This document shows positions 55,774 to 64,000 of a stretch of 64,000 nt of DNA, in pieces; the first letter of the stretch is position 1; each line of letters opens with the position of its first letter. Source of the stretch: Geodermatophilus sabuli. GTDB taxonomy: Bacteria; Actinomycetota; Actinomycetes; Mycobacteriales; Geodermatophilaceae. The translations under genes were made by a program, and so were the position numbers. Location of the stretch: NCBI RefSeq assembly GCF_900215145.1, contig NZ_OBDO01000004.1, forward strand, positions 186,001 through 250,000, given 5' to 3'. Under the pieces are notes generated by a model. It saw only the letters and a program-made list of their open reading frames with translations, did not search any database and was not told the DNA's origin.

Positions 55774-57624
55774 TCAGTCGATCGCGCCGGCGTCGAGTAG
55801 TTGCAGCTGACCGTCCTCGTAGTGCAGTCGACCGGAGAAAATCAGCGGATCTCCGCCAGCACCTTCGTAGCCGTTCCAGGTGACGACCACATCGGTTCCC
55901 TCGGCCTGCAGGCCGGTCACGTCGGCGTGCTCCAGCGATGTCTCTGGGCCCAGGTCGACGGCGCTGAGGAGCTTGGGGCCGGGCCCGTACAGCAGCAGGT
56001 GCATCGGCCACGACACCCCGCCGGTGCTGCACTCGGCCACGACGACCGCGTCGCGGAGCCCGTCACCGGTCACGTCGCCCAGCAGCGGCCCAGGCACCAT
56101 GCCGCTCGGCTCTAGCACCAGGGACACGAACCCCGCCGACGGGTTGTCGATCGGCAGCTTCCCGTCGACTAGCTGTCCGGCGGGGTGCCCACACAAGCTC
56201 GGGACCTGCGCGCCGGCCAGGTCGGCGGCGCGGACACCGCCACCCGATCCGCCGGCGCGCGGCAGCGGCGGGTACAGCGTGATCGTCCACGCACCCGGAG
56301 TGGCGTTCAGAGCGAAGGTGGCTCCCAGGTCGAGGGCGACGAACGCCAGCTGCCCGACCCCTAGGAGCCAGCCGAGCTTCTGCACCGCACCGGCCATTGC
56401 CTGGCCCACGGCCCGCTCCATCGACCGCCATGTGTCGGCGGAGATCTTGCCTTTCAGGTAGCGCACCACGTGATCGGGATCATCGAGGACGCAGCCGATG
56501 TACTGCGCCGAGGCCTGCGCCAGGCCCGCGGCGTCGAAGTTGTCGGCCGCGGCTGCGCTGGCGCTCTGCGCACACACGCCGTACATGCCGAGCATCAGCA
56601 GTTGACTGCTCGGGTCGGCGGCGGCGTTGATGGCGTGATGGACCGCTCCGCCGACCGCGCCGAGGAGCGGCAGGCGCCCGCGGATCGTCAGTGGGTTCTG
56701 GTCGGCGACGGCTTGCCGACTAAAGCCGATGTGGACCTGAGCGCCAGGTGGAAGCAGCCAACTGCGGGACAACTCGTTGGCCGGAACCCCAAAGCCGCTC
56801 AGTGCGGCGGCCGCCAGGTCGAACTGCCAGGTCTGGATGTCCGCCCCGAACATCGACTGCCACGCCCAGGACGGAGTGACCGGCGAGGTGATCCGCATGT
56901 ACCCGCCGCGGTTGTTGGCTATCTTCACCACGGCGGTGTCCGGGTCCTTGCCGTCCCGCTCGACGCACACCCGCATGGGCGCGTTCTGCTCGTCGAGGAA
57001 AACCGGCAGCTGAGTCATCCACGGCGGGTAGGGGCCAGGACAGTTCGGTGGGTCGGCGCGCTGCCCAGTGAACCGGCCGATGAGGTTGGTGGACGCGCCG
57101 GCGAACCACTGGAACAGGCTCAGATGGTCGACGGTGACCGTGCCGGTCCGCCGGTCCGGTGACATGTCGGCGACGAGGACCTCGCTGGGCACGGTCGCCG
57201 TGGCGCCGTCGGCGGCGGCGAGCACGTCCTCGGACGTCCCGTCGGCGTGGACCACATACAGCACGGAGTTCTCCGGCAGCGGCTGGTCCAGTTGGTAGGT
57301 GAGGACCAGCGGCTGCTTCGGCTGCCCCGAGCTCAAGGTCACGTCGGCCGCCTCGAGCAACTGCACCCCGGCGACGTCCAGGACGGCGGGCGCGACGGCG
57401 GCCGGATCGCGCAGCTCCGCGCTCATCGTGGCGCCGTCGGGAGCAGCGCCCGGAGGGACCTGTACCGACCACTTGTCGCTGACCGGGACGTCGGTTGCCT
57501 GAGCCGCGTCGATGCGTACCCCCTCCGACGGAGACGTCGCGGACGTCGGATCGGCCGCGTCGGTGCACCCAGCGGCGAAGAGTGTCACCACGGTGACCAG
57601 GACCGTCCACCGAGCTGCCTTCAT
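55774..57624 (-). CDS. Large secreted lipoprotein
   Basis: A 616-residue exported protein. The signal peptide is MKAARWTVLVTVVTLFAAGC, ending in a lipobox (FAAGC), so it is lipid-anchored on the outer face of the membrane. After a Ser/Thr linker there are beta-rich regions (MSAELRDPAAVAPAVLD, VLTYQLDQPLPENSVL), a middle helical part (AADNFDAAGLAQASAQYIG) and a C-terminal FG-GAP-like calcium loop (GDVTGDGLRDAVVVAEC). The function is not known. ATG 57624 has a GGGGAG site. It is followed upstream on the same strand by a second lipoprotein gene, so the pair may be co-transcribed. Confidence 0.75.
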   Translation of the reverse strand: MKAARWTVLVTVVTLFAAGCTDAADPTSATSPSEGVRIDAAQATDVPVSDKWSVQVPPGAAPDGATMSAELRDPAAVAPAVLDVAGVQLLEAADVTLSSGQPKQPLVLTYQLDQPLPENSVLYVVHADGTSEDVLAAADGATATVPSEVLVADMSPDRRTGTVTVDHLSLFQWFAGASTNLIGRFTGQRADPPNCPGPYPPWMTQLPVFLDEQNAPMRVCVERDGKDPDTAVVKIANNRGGYMRITSPVTPSWAWQSMFGADIQTWQFDLAAAALSGFGVPANELSRSWLLPPGAQVHIGFSRQAVADQNPLTIRGRLPLLGAVGGAVHHAINAAADPSSQLLMLGMYGVCAQSASAAAADNFDAAGLAQASAQYIGCVLDDPDHVVRYLKGKISADTWRSMERAVGQAMAGAVQKLGWLLGVGQLAFVALDLGATFALNATPGAWTITLYPPLPRAGGSGGGVRAADLAGAQVPSLCGHPAGQLVDGKLPIDNPSAGFVSLVLEPSGMVPGPLLGDVTGDGLRDAVVVAECSTGGVSWPMHLLLYGPGPKLLSAVDLGPETSLEHADVTGLQAEGTDVVVTWNGYEGAGGDPLIFSGRLHYEDGQLQLLDAGAID

Positions 57625-57721
57625 CGGACTCCCCGTTGTCTTGTGCGCCTCGCCGGGACGGTGAGGCAAGGTCAGGTCAGCAGCAGCGCCGCTGTCGGCG
57701 GCCGATGCTGCCTGTGGTTGA

Positions 57722-59284
57722 TCAGACGCACGGCGCCTCGCCGACCGCGCTCTCCAGGCCGAAAGCCATCCCTTCCACCACCGTTCCGTCGGAGCTGAGG
57801 AACTGGGCGCTCCGGCCATCGTCGACGACCCGGTACCGCGTGCTCAGCGCGTCACTGGGGTCCGGTTCGGCCACCGCATCCGGGTACTGCGTGGTGACCT
57901 CCTCAACCGGGTCACCGACGGTGATGCCGGTGTCGGACTCCACGTCTGCGGCGAAGACCGTGGCCCCGGTCACCACGCCGTCTTCGATGGCGAAGACGAC
58001 GTCATCGAATCCCGGCAGCTGCCCCTGCGCACAGCCCAACCCCAGATCCTGCGTGAGGAAGCCCGCGCCCAGCGCCTCCTCGGCGTCAGCCTGTGAGCTG
58101 CCCCAGTCGAACGGTCCGAAGCCGTCGAGGGAGATGGTGACCTGGCCCGCGGACGGCGCGGACGGCGCCGGCTGCGGGTCTGCTGGCGCTCCTCGCCGGT
58201 AGGCGGCAATGTGGGTGTCGTTGTCCGGCACGACGGCCAGGCACAGTTCCTCGTTCAGGCAGTGGATACGGGTCGATGTGCCGATGTAGTCCGGTGCCGG
58301 CTCGGTCGTCCACGATCGCCCGTTCCAGATCCACAGATCGTGGCGCACGCCGACGGCCAGGCACAGCCGCGGACCACCGCACGACAGCGTGTACGCGTCA
58401 ACCGCAGGCGAGGACGGCGACTCAATCGGGACGAACTCGCCACCGTCGGCGGAGAGGAACGCCTTGCCGGGCGCGAGGAGCATGCAGGTCGGTCCCGGTC
58501 CGCAGCCGAAGTCGGGTTCCGCATAGGTCCCCGATGGCAGATTTTGAAGAACCGACCAGCCCGACGCCGTCCAGGCCAGGATCGTGTGGTTGGAGGACAC
58601 CGATCCGAGGTAGGCGACGCAGAAGTCCTCCCCCGCCGCGCACTCCGGTCCTGCCCCCGACGCACCCCCACCGGGGTACGACTCGGGCACCAGGTCGGCC
58701 AGCGCCTGTTGCTGGATCTGCCCAGCGTCGAAGGTGCGGAGAGTTCTCGCGTCGGAATCGACCGCGAAGCAGTAGTCGTCCCGCGGGCACTCGCCGAAGA
58801 AGGTGCCGGCCGGGACGCGCAGTGTCCACGATTCACCGTCGTACGTGCGGAAACTGCCACCGGCGTTGAGGATGCAGAAGCTCGGGGAGGAGCAGGAGAC
58901 CCGCTCCGTGAGCGTGGGAACGTTCCCTGCGTCGGCGGCGATCAACGCAGGCTCTGCCAACCTTCCGTCGGCGAACTCGAACGTGCGCCGATCGGTGAGT
59001 ACCAGGCACCAGTCCCGCGTGGGGCAGTCGACGTCTTCGACCTCCTCGTTGGGGAACGGATCGGGCACCTGCCTCATCACGTCGAGCAGGGACCAGCCCA
59101 ACGGCAACTCCGGTGCCGGTGACGTTTCGGCGCTGAAGGCTTCGGCGGCGGGAACATCGGCGGTTCCCGTGGGCGACGACCCCTGGCCGCACGCGGTGAG
59201 CACCCCGACGGCGCAGAGGATCGCCGACAGCCGTGTGAAGAGCGGACGGCGGAGCCCTTCGCTAACGGTGCCGTCAACTGGCAT
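57722..59284 (-). CDS. Secreted lipoprotein with seven Cys-pair repeats
   Basis: A 520-residue lipoprotein with signal peptide and lipobox (AVGVLTAC). The middle holds seven short repeats of two cysteines six to eight residues apart: CPTRDWCLVL, CSSPSFCILN, CPRDDYCFAV, CAAGEDFCVAY, CGPGPTCMLL, CGGPRLCLAV and CLNEELCLAV, each followed by a strand-rich stretch with Trp (WTASGWSVL, WNGRSWTTE). This is consistent with a disulfide-braced seven-bladed beta-propeller outside the cell. A separate C-terminal domain (SLDGFGPFDWGSSQADAEEA) follows. I took ATG 59284; GTG 59290 is also possible. Role unknown. Confidence 0.78.
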   Translation of the reverse strand: MPVDGTVSEGLRRPLFTRLSAILCAVGVLTACGQGSSPTGTADVPAAEAFSAETSPAPELPLGWSLLDVMRQVPDPFPNEEVEDVDCPTRDWCLVLTDRRTFEFADGRLAEPALIAADAGNVPTLTERVSCSSPSFCILNAGGSFRTYDGESWTLRVPAGTFFGECPRDDYCFAVDSDARTLRTFDAGQIQQQALADLVPESYPGGGASGAGPECAAGEDFCVAYLGSVSSNHTILAWTASGWSVLQNLPSGTYAEPDFGCGPGPTCMLLAPGKAFLSADGGEFVPIESPSSPAVDAYTLSCGGPRLCLAVGVRHDLWIWNGRSWTTEPAPDYIGTSTRIHCLNEELCLAVVPDNDTHIAAYRRGAPADPQPAPSAPSAGQVTISLDGFGPFDWGSSQADAEEALGAGFLTQDLGLGCAQGQLPGFDDVVFAIEDGVVTGATVFAADVESDTGITVGDPVEEVTTQYPDAVAEPDPSDALSTRYRVVDDGRSAQFLSSDGTVVEGMAFGLESAVGEAPCV

Positions 59285-59590
59285 GGGCACGAATACGCAT
59301 AGTGAGGCCCCCCGTGGCGCTGCGTCGTCACACTTTCAGGCACAGGGCTCGGTCGGTCAACCAGTTGTTCCGCCGGCGGATCCGGCCGGCCCGGCCGAAG
59401 GTGCGTCCCTCGCGCGGGCAACCACGCGCACCGGCCCGTTTGTGCCGGCGGCGGTGTAGGCCACGCGCTCGCGCCAGCCGTCGCCTCGCTGGCACCACCG
59501 CGACGCAGTCTCACCCGGCCAGCGTCACCTGGCCGCCACAGACCCGCGACCGCGTGCCGACTTGCCAGGCGTCGTCAGCCCGCAGCTTGA
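59285..59590. other. 306-base gap without a supported gene
   Basis: No gene with support. The downstream reading frame of the truncated nuclease gene opens at 59591 directly after a stop, so any missing 5' part of that gene has been lost here. Confidence 0.45.
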
Positions 59591-60427
59591 CCGGACTTCA
59601 CCGCGGCACCTGGTCGATGCGGCGATGGGGGTGCACTCCACGGTCTGAAGTCGGGGTGCCCGGCGTGCCGGGGTTTGCAGGCGTCGGTGACCAACAGCCT
59701 GATGAACCACCCGGAGCTCGCCGCGCAGTTCGATGTGGCGGCCAACGGTGGCATCACGCCCGACCAGGTGGTCGCCGGCACGAACAGGAAGCTGTGGTGG
59801 GCCTGCTCCGTCGCACCCGACCACCGGTGGGAGGCCAGCGGGGTCAACCGGGTCAGGGGCCGGGGGTGCCCGTGGTGCACGGTGGTCGCGGTGTCCATCC
59901 GGGAGGTCCGGCTCGCCGCGGAGCTCGCCGCTGTGTTCCCCGGTCTGGACGTCGAGGACCGCCGCGTCGAACTGCCCGGGCGGCGGGCGCTGGAGGCGGA
60001 CATCCTCGACCGGGAGCGCCGTCTGGTCGTGGAGTACGACGGCGAGTACTGGCACGCCGGAGAGGACAAGGAGCAGCGGGACCGCGAGAAGACCGCCCTG
60101 CTGACCGAGGCCGGGTACACGGTCATCCGGGTCCGGGAGGCGGCGCTGTGCCCGCTGGCCGCCGCTGACGTCGTCGTCGGGGAGGACGACGCGATCGACG
60201 TCGTCACCGCTGCCGTCCTCGACCGCGTCGCCGAGTTCCGCCCGGACCTGCTGACCGCCGAGCAGCCATCGCCTACCGACGCCGCGGCCGGCCCCTCGCA
60301 GCTGCGCAGGCGGACGCCCGCCTGGCTGACCTGCGCTCCCGGTTCGCGGCACGATCCCGCCCCAGAGGAGCGGCCGGCACCCGCGCCGACGCGACGCCGG
60401 ACGAGACGGCCAGCGAGGCGGTCCTGA
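59591..60427 (+). CDS. Zinc-ribbon plus PD-(D/E)XK nuclease-like protein, 5'-truncated
   Basis: Reading from 59591 gives ALHGLKSGCPACRGLQASVT, the end of one DUF4379-type zinc-ribbon repeat, followed by a complete repeat (LWWACSVAPDHRWEASG, GCPWC) and then a nuclease-like domain: LEADILDRERRLVVEYDGEY with the acidic site, and KTALLTEAGYTVIRVRE, the pattern of Vsr/DUF559 endonucleases. The C-terminus is Pro/Arg-rich. No start codon lies before the first half-repeat, so the gene appears cut at its 5' end; TTG 59675, GTG 59687 or ATG 59702 could restart a shorter protein that keeps the nuclease domain. Probable DNA-cleaving defence or repair enzyme. Confidence 0.65.
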   Translation, partial: PDFTAAPGRCGDGGALHGLKSGCPACRGLQASVTNSLMNHPELAAQFDVAANGGITPDQVVAGTNRKLWWACSVAPDHRWEASGVNRVRGRGCPWCTVVAVSIREVRLAAELAAVFPGLDVEDRRVELPGRRALEADILDRERRLVVEYDGEYWHAGEDKEQRDREKTALLTEAGYTVIRVREAALCPLAAADVVVGEDDAIDVVTAAVLDRVAEFRPDLLTAEQPSPTDAAAGPSQLRRRTPAWLTCAPGSRHDPAPEERPAPAPTRRRTRRPARRS

Positions 60428-60446
60428 CCCTGTCGTGAGGCGCGGC

Positions 60447-61424
60447 TCAGGCGGCCGCGCGCGCCGGCCCGCGGAACACCTGGGTCGTGTGCCATCCACG
60501 GTGGTGTGGGGCCACCGGAGCCGTGCCCGTCTGCGGCGGCAGCAGCGGCGCACCCGCCAGGTGGAGGACCTGGGTCTGTGCTGACGTGGTCCGCCCGACG
60601 AAGTGCTGGGACACCATGACCGTGCCGTCGTCGCCGAGGCCCAGCACGCCCCGGTCGAGCAGCCGGTGGTGGAGAGCGCACAGCGCCAGCCCGTTGTCGA
60701 CGGTGTTCGGGCCGCCGATGTTCCACCAGCGCACGTGTGCGGCCTCCAGGCCCACGGCCTCCCCGGCGAGCCACCCGTCGAAGCCGCACATGGCGCAGCG
60801 GTACTCGTAGGCCACCAGCACCGCGCTGCGGAAGGCCGGATCGCGGCGTGCCCGGGCGCGACCGCTGCCCGCGCTCGGGATCGGCGCGTCGGACTCGAGT
60901 GTCAGCCCGGTGCGGGCGGCGAGGTCGTCATGCAGCGACGCGGGGAAGTTCGCGTCCAGCAGGGTGTGCGCCACGGTGACGAGCAGGTCGGGGTCGGCGA
61001 CCAGCGCCTCCTCGAACGCCGGCTCCAGCCGGCCCATCGCGCCGGCGGCGCGCAGCCTGGTCACCGAGGTATCCAGCACACGAGCGTCGGCGCCGGCGGC
61101 GTCGGTGATGATCCACAGCCCGTCGCTGGTCAGGTGGTGGAACGGGAACTCCGGGTGGTAGCTGGCCCGCGGTGGGCCGAAGTCGCGCAGCAGCCCCCGG
61201 ACCGGTTCCTCCAGCTCGGCGAAGGTCACCGGGCCGGTACGTCCGGCCTGGACGCGGCCGAGCATCCACAGCAGCAGTAGCGGCTTATGCGGCGCGCGCT
61301 GCCCTTCCCGAACCCACGTGCGGATGTCCCGTATCCGCTCGAGCCACCGCTGCGTCACCGGGTCATGGTGCCCGGTCGCCATCTCCGGCGCGGCAGGCGT
61401 CGCCGGCGACGGCGGGCAGCTCAT
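60447..61424 (-). CDS. Phosphorothioated-DNA-binding HNH endonuclease (ScoMcrA-like, type IV)
   Basis: A 325-residue protein of the sulfur-binding-domain HNH family. The N-terminal half has the SBD pattern: QRAPHKPLLLLWMLGRVQAG, LLRDFGPPRASYHPEFPFHH and SDGLW, which in ScoMcrA-type enzymes recognises phosphorothioate-modified DNA. The C-terminal HNH nuclease is YRCAMCGFDGW, VGLEAAHVRWW (catalytic His), and NGLALCALHHRLLDRG. Such enzymes cut DNA bearing a foreign Dnd modification (type IV). The ATG lies in the stop of the upstream PD-(D/E)XK gene (ATGA), so the two are coupled. No Dnd genes are seen here, as expected for a host using it against modified DNA. Confidence 0.88.
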   Translation of the reverse strand: MSCPPSPATPAAPEMATGHHDPVTQRWLERIRDIRTWVREGQRAPHKPLLLLWMLGRVQAGRTGPVTFAELEEPVRGLLRDFGPPRASYHPEFPFHHLTSDGLWIITDAAGADARVLDTSVTRLRAAGAMGRLEPAFEEALVADPDLLVTVAHTLLDANFPASLHDDLAARTGLTLESDAPIPSAGSGRARARRDPAFRSAVLVAYEYRCAMCGFDGWLAGEAVGLEAAHVRWWNIGGPNTVDNGLALCALHHRLLDRGVLGLGDDGTVMVSQHFVGRTTSAQTQVLHLAGAPLLPPQTGTAPVAPHHRGWHTTQVFRGPARAAA

Positions 61425-62575
61425 GCCGGGGTGCCAGCACCGTCGTCGGGCGTGAGGTCGTCACCGGGAAGGTCGTCGTCCTCGGCCGCCGGTGCGGCGT
61501 CGACGCCGGGTGTGCCGAGGCCGGGCAGGCAGGCGGCGACGCGCTCGATCTGCCGGGTGATGTGGTCGAGGACAGCGTCTTCCTCGGCGCCGGGGAGGAG
61601 GTCGATGGCGACGTCCACGCAGGTATGGCGGCGGAACACCCGGTTGCGCTCGGCCTGCAGCGGCTTGAGGGCGGCGTGGATGGCCGCCGGGGGCGGGCTG
61701 CTGTTGTAGCCGATCTGGAGCCACAGCGGCGTCGCCCGGTCTCGCGCCCACGGACCTGCGGAGATCCGCAGCAGACAGGAGGTGCCGGAGACGCCGAAGT
61801 ACCGGCCCCACCACTGAACGCCGGCCCGCAGGCCTCCGCGCCTAAAGTCGTTGGAGCCGGTGGTGGCCACCTCGGCGTCGATAAGCCGGTCGACCGCCTT
61901 GTTGATCAGACCGAGGTACTGCTGCAGGCGTACGGCGACCGACCCGCTGAGCTCTTCAGGAGCGATCGGGTGGAACGCCTGGTCGTCCATGCGCTCGCAC
62001 AGCCCGCGCAGCTGGGCGAGGTTCGCGGCCGCGGCCTGGTCACCGGACGCGACCGCCGCCTCGGCCAGCACCGCGAGCAGGGCCCGCCAGCTCGTCATGG
62101 CGAGCGTGTGCCGGTCGTTGACGGCCACCTGCCGGAAGTCCCCCGCCGGGGCGGTGGGATCGGTGAGCCCGGCGCGGGCGGTTACCTCGGTCCACAGCAG
62201 TTCCAGGCGCGCGGCCGGGACGACGAACAGCAGGAGCGCCGGCCGCGCCGCCGGCAGCCGCCGCAGGTAGCCGACCGGCTGGTTCGCGGTGAGACCGGCG
62301 TAGAACTTGGCCTCAAGCAGGAGCGGGGTGCTGCCGTCCTCGGCGACGCCGGCCAGGTCGGGGATGGATCCGTCGTCGGCGGCGGCCTGGACGTCGTAGT
62401 GCAGGCCGACCGGCAGGTCGACGACGCGGCGCAGATGGTCCTCGAGTGCGCGACCGACTATCGGCGAGGTGCTCAGCACGTAGTGCAGGGCGTCGGTGGC
62501 CACGTTCTCCGGATGTGCGGCTAGTCGGGTCACCAGGTAGCCGAACATGCCGGGAGCGTCGGACGGCAGCGTCAC
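61421..62575 (-). CDS. PD-(D/E)XK nuclease-like protein
   Basis: A 384-residue protein. The active-site-like region is early: SIPDLAGVAEDGSTPLLLEAKFYAGLTANQ, with PD and EAK corresponding to the PD-(D/E)XK acids and lysine. LVTRLAAHPENVATDALHYV and RALEDHLRRVV precede it, and the long C-terminal domain (QYLGLINKAVDRLIDAEVAT, GVQWWGRYFGV) is of unknown type. It probably cuts or binds DNA. The GTG at 62575 has a GGAGGACC site. It is the first gene of a coupled pair with the phosphorothioate-type HNH endonuclease and probably belongs to the same defence module. Confidence 0.72.
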   Translation of the reverse strand: MTLPSDAPGMFGYLVTRLAAHPENVATDALHYVLSTSPIVGRALEDHLRRVVDLPVGLHYDVQAAADDGSIPDLAGVAEDGSTPLLLEAKFYAGLTANQPVGYLRRLPAARPALLLFVVPAARLELLWTEVTARAGLTDPTAPAGDFRQVAVNDRHTLAMTSWRALLAVLAEAAVASGDQAAAANLAQLRGLCERMDDQAFHPIAPEELSGSVAVRLQQYLGLINKAVDRLIDAEVATTGSNDFRRGGLRAGVQWWGRYFGVSGTSCLLRISAGPWARDRATPLWLQIGYNSSPPPAAIHAALKPLQAERNRVFRRHTCVDVAIDLLPGAEEDAVLDHITRQIERVAACLPGLGTPGVDAAPAAEDDDLPGDDLTPDDGAGTPA

Positions 62576-62778
62576 AGGGGTCCTCCGTGGTGGATGGCGC
62601 CGGGTCCGGCGGCGAGCATGACGGCAGTCTGCGGGAGGCGCTGGGCGCGGACGCCGCCCCACGCCGACGCGCCGGCCGGTCCGTGGTCGGAGGTCGCGAC
62701 GGGCCCGGTGTCGTCCGCGGTCGGTGACGGCGGGCGCCGGGCGGTGTGGTCCGCGTCCGCTGCTCGAGGTCGTGCCTC

Positions 62779-62925
62779 AGTAGTGGGCGAGCCCGGCTTG
62801 GATGAGATCGCGCAGGTCCACCTTGAGCCCGAGCTGTCCGGGGCGTCGGCCCAGAGGGACTCGATGCTCGGCCTGGAGGTGTGCGTCTCGGCGGTGTCGT
62901 TGACCGGCGGGGTTCTCGGCCGCCG
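62779..62925 (-). pseudogene. Possible C-terminal remnant
   Basis: A minus-strand frame ends QLGLKVDLRDLIQAGLAHY before a stop, preceded by AHLQAEHRVPLGRR, without start or continuation. It looks like the tail of a lost gene; the source family is not known. The rest of the 392-base gap (62576-62967) shows nothing else supported. Confidence 0.25.
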
Positions 62926-62967
62926 GGGCCGTCCAGCGCGTCGGCGCACGCTTGGCAGAGTGCGGCC

Positions 62968-63096
62968 ATGACCACGGCTGACGCCGATCCTCTTCCCGCG
63001 GCGACGCCCGACACCTTTAGCTCCACCAACCTCGCGATCCTCGCCGTCTGGGTCGGACTGGTCGCGGAGGGTTCCACCGCAGCCGCTGATGCCTGA
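62968..63096 (+). CDS. Small protein upstream of an ExoVII-like gene
   Basis: A 42-codon frame (MTTADADPLPAATPDTFSST, LAILAVWVGLVAEGST) with a hydrophobic centre, ending TGA directly before the next ATG (TGAATG), which suggests coupled translation. It is not an XseB (exonuclease VII small subunit) by sequence. It could be a leader peptide. Confidence 0.4.
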   Translation: MTTADADPLPAATPDTFSSTNLAILAVWVGLVAEGSTAAADA

Positions 63097-64000
63097 ATGC
63101 GGGCGCACAGCGCCTTCGTCCCGGGCTCCGGCGACGTCACCCGCCTCCTGGTGACTCCCGCCAGCGAAGCCGACAAGGACGTCCTGCAAGACGCGCAGTC
63201 GGCCATCGAGGCCGCACTGGCCCGTCATGTCGGCCTTCGGCCGGGTGACCAGCACCGCAGCACTCTGCGGGTGGGGATCCAGCGGGCGTCGCAGCACCCG
63301 GCCCGGGCCCGACACGCTGAGCTCAGCGCAGCGCTCTACGAGGCGATCGCCGCGTCAGGAGTGGGCGCCAGCGGTGTGGACGACATGATCGCGATGCGCG
63401 ATGCCCTCAACCGGGGCCGCCTCGGGTTGGCTGGCTCAGCGTCTTGCGGACGGTACGACGTGATCATCGCCCCGGACATCAGTGAGGAAGAGCGCGTCGC
63501 ACTGGAAGGCCGGATGCAGTCAGTCGACAACGCCCTGCACGCCCGAGCCAAGCAACTCCGGCGGACCGGTCAGGCGGTCGACGGCGTCTACGTGAACAAC
63601 TACGCGCCGGTGGCCGCCGACCTGAGCACGGCGACCGCGCTCGCGCGCCTGCCGCGGGCACGTCAGTCGGAGGAGCACGACATCGTCGTCGGGGTCATCA
63701 CCCCGGGCGGCTCGGCGGCTCCGCGCGACGTCCTGGGCAAGCTAGAACAGCTGCCGGGCGTCAGCCTGCAGACGGTCACCGTGCGTCGCGGCGATCCCGC
63801 CCTCACGGCGACGATGGTGCGCGCCGTGGACGCCCTGTGTCTCAGCGCGCCCGCTGCCATCGTCGTCGACTACGGCGGCGGGGAGCGCGAGCAACTCGAC
63901 CAGGTGTTCGACGCCCTGCAGCTGGCGCTGGCCAACCGCAGCGTGCCGATGTACGTCGGCATCGGGCACCGCAACTACGAGCGAGCCCTCGACTCACCGC
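63097..64000 (+). CDS. Exonuclease VII large-subunit-like protein, partial
   Basis: The window ends before the stop; about 301 residues are visible. From residue about 190 it follows the XseA catalytic pattern: IVVGVITPGGSAAPRDVLGK, VTVRRGDPALTATMVRAVD, then VVDYGGGEREQLDQVFDAL and SVPMYVGIGHRNYERAL, against the GGGS..DL and GHE motifs of exonuclease VII. The GGGS and GHE residues are changed (GGGE, GHRN). The N-terminal part (QSAIEAALARHVGLRPGDQH, EEERVALEGRMQSVDNALH) is not a normal OB-fold XseA start. It probably handles single-stranded DNA, perhaps in defence. The ATG at 63097 abuts the small upstream gene. Confidence 0.6.
   Translation, partial: MRAHSAFVPGSGDVTRLLVTPASEADKDVLQDAQSAIEAALARHVGLRPGDQHRSTLRVGIQRASQHPARARHAELSAALYEAIAASGVGASGVDDMIAMRDALNRGRLGLAGSASCGRYDVIIAPDISEEERVALEGRMQSVDNALHARAKQLRRTGQAVDGVYVNNYAPVAADLSTATALARLPRARQSEEHDIVVGVITPGGSAAPRDVLGKLEQLPGVSLQTVTVRRGDPALTATMVRAVDALCLSAPAAIVVDYGGGEREQLDQVFDALQLALANRSVPMYVGIGHRNYERALDSP

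Noticed and set aside
55774..57819. Longer start for the large lipoprotein
   Set aside because: The ATG at 57624 has a strong ribosome site and starts a proper lipoprotein signal peptide; the extension runs into the next gene region.
62779..62925. Assigning the minus-strand tail to a known restriction family
   Set aside because: Only about 45 residues are readable and no diagnostic motif is present; kept as a low-confidence remnant only.

Overview
The window is very GC-rich DNA from an actinobacterium. Mycothiol genes (mshC and the families that travel with it), a PAC2-family protein, an IdeR/DtxR-type iron box, many GTG starts and leaderless promoters with TANNNT -10 boxes point to a high-GC soil or rock actinobacterium. 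A member of the Geodermatophilaceae (Blastococcus, Geodermatophilus, Modestobacter) fits best, but that assignment is an inference from gene content and style, not from a marker gene.

Positions 1-24,740 look like ordinary, densely packed core chromosome: an amidohydrolase tail, a HAD phosphatase, cobalamin-dependent methionine synthase metH, a PAC2 protein, a dGTPase-like gene overlapping mshC, then the conserved actinobacterial group of SCO1664-family protein, DUF3090 protein, histidine phosphatase and uppP. These are followed by an aldo/keto reductase overlapping a RecD-like helicase, an iron-box-controlled DUF2470 protein, a secreted tripeptidyl-aminopeptidase-like hydrolase, an oxidoreductase, a methyltransferase, an SDR, an M20 peptidase and a GGDEF protein. 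Two convergent gene ends carry a shared hairpin element with compensatory base changes; one of them lies in a perfect 92-bp tandem duplication. The core stretch ends at a tRNA-Leu(GAG).

From the tRNA to the right edge the character changes to accessory DNA: recombinases, restriction systems, small hypothetical genes, degraded genes and longer gaps. Next to the tRNA are a two-repeat AbrB/MraZ-like protein and an integrase with a cysteine-rich N-terminal part. Two catalytically degenerate relatives of this integrase (27.3 kb and 54.0 kb) share its leader, and those two also share trailer sequences. At 31.4-36.0 kb is a McrBC-type restriction pair whose McrB subunit starts with GIY-YIG and two EVE/PUA-like domains. 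At 36.4-41.4 kb are three tyrosine recombinases, two of them in a chain of three genes with 4-base overlaps that starts with an 87-residue protein. From 42 to 54 kb come a divergent sigma-70 factor, zinc-finger and Ros/MucR-like regulators, a DUF4238 gene, an SOS box in front of a broken gene, and a pair of MEDS-domain signalling proteins (STAS and HATPase). From 55 to 59 kb are two secreted lipoproteins. The last 4.5 kb is again defence-like: a 5'-truncated zinc-ribbon plus PD-(D/E)XK nuclease, a two-gene operon combining a PD-(D/E)XK protein with a sulfur-binding-domain HNH nuclease (type IV, phosphorothioate DNA), and a divergent exonuclease VII large-subunit-like protein that runs off the window.

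The island as a whole reads as a defence and recombination zone inserted at or beside tRNA-Leu. Its right end is not in the window: I found no second copy of the tRNA 3' end. Strongest candidates for new biology: the GIY-YIG-EVE-EVE-McrB architecture, the overlapping recombinase operon with its small leader protein, the family of catalytically dead integrase derivatives with conserved flanks, the ExoVII-like protein, and the covarying intergenic hairpin.
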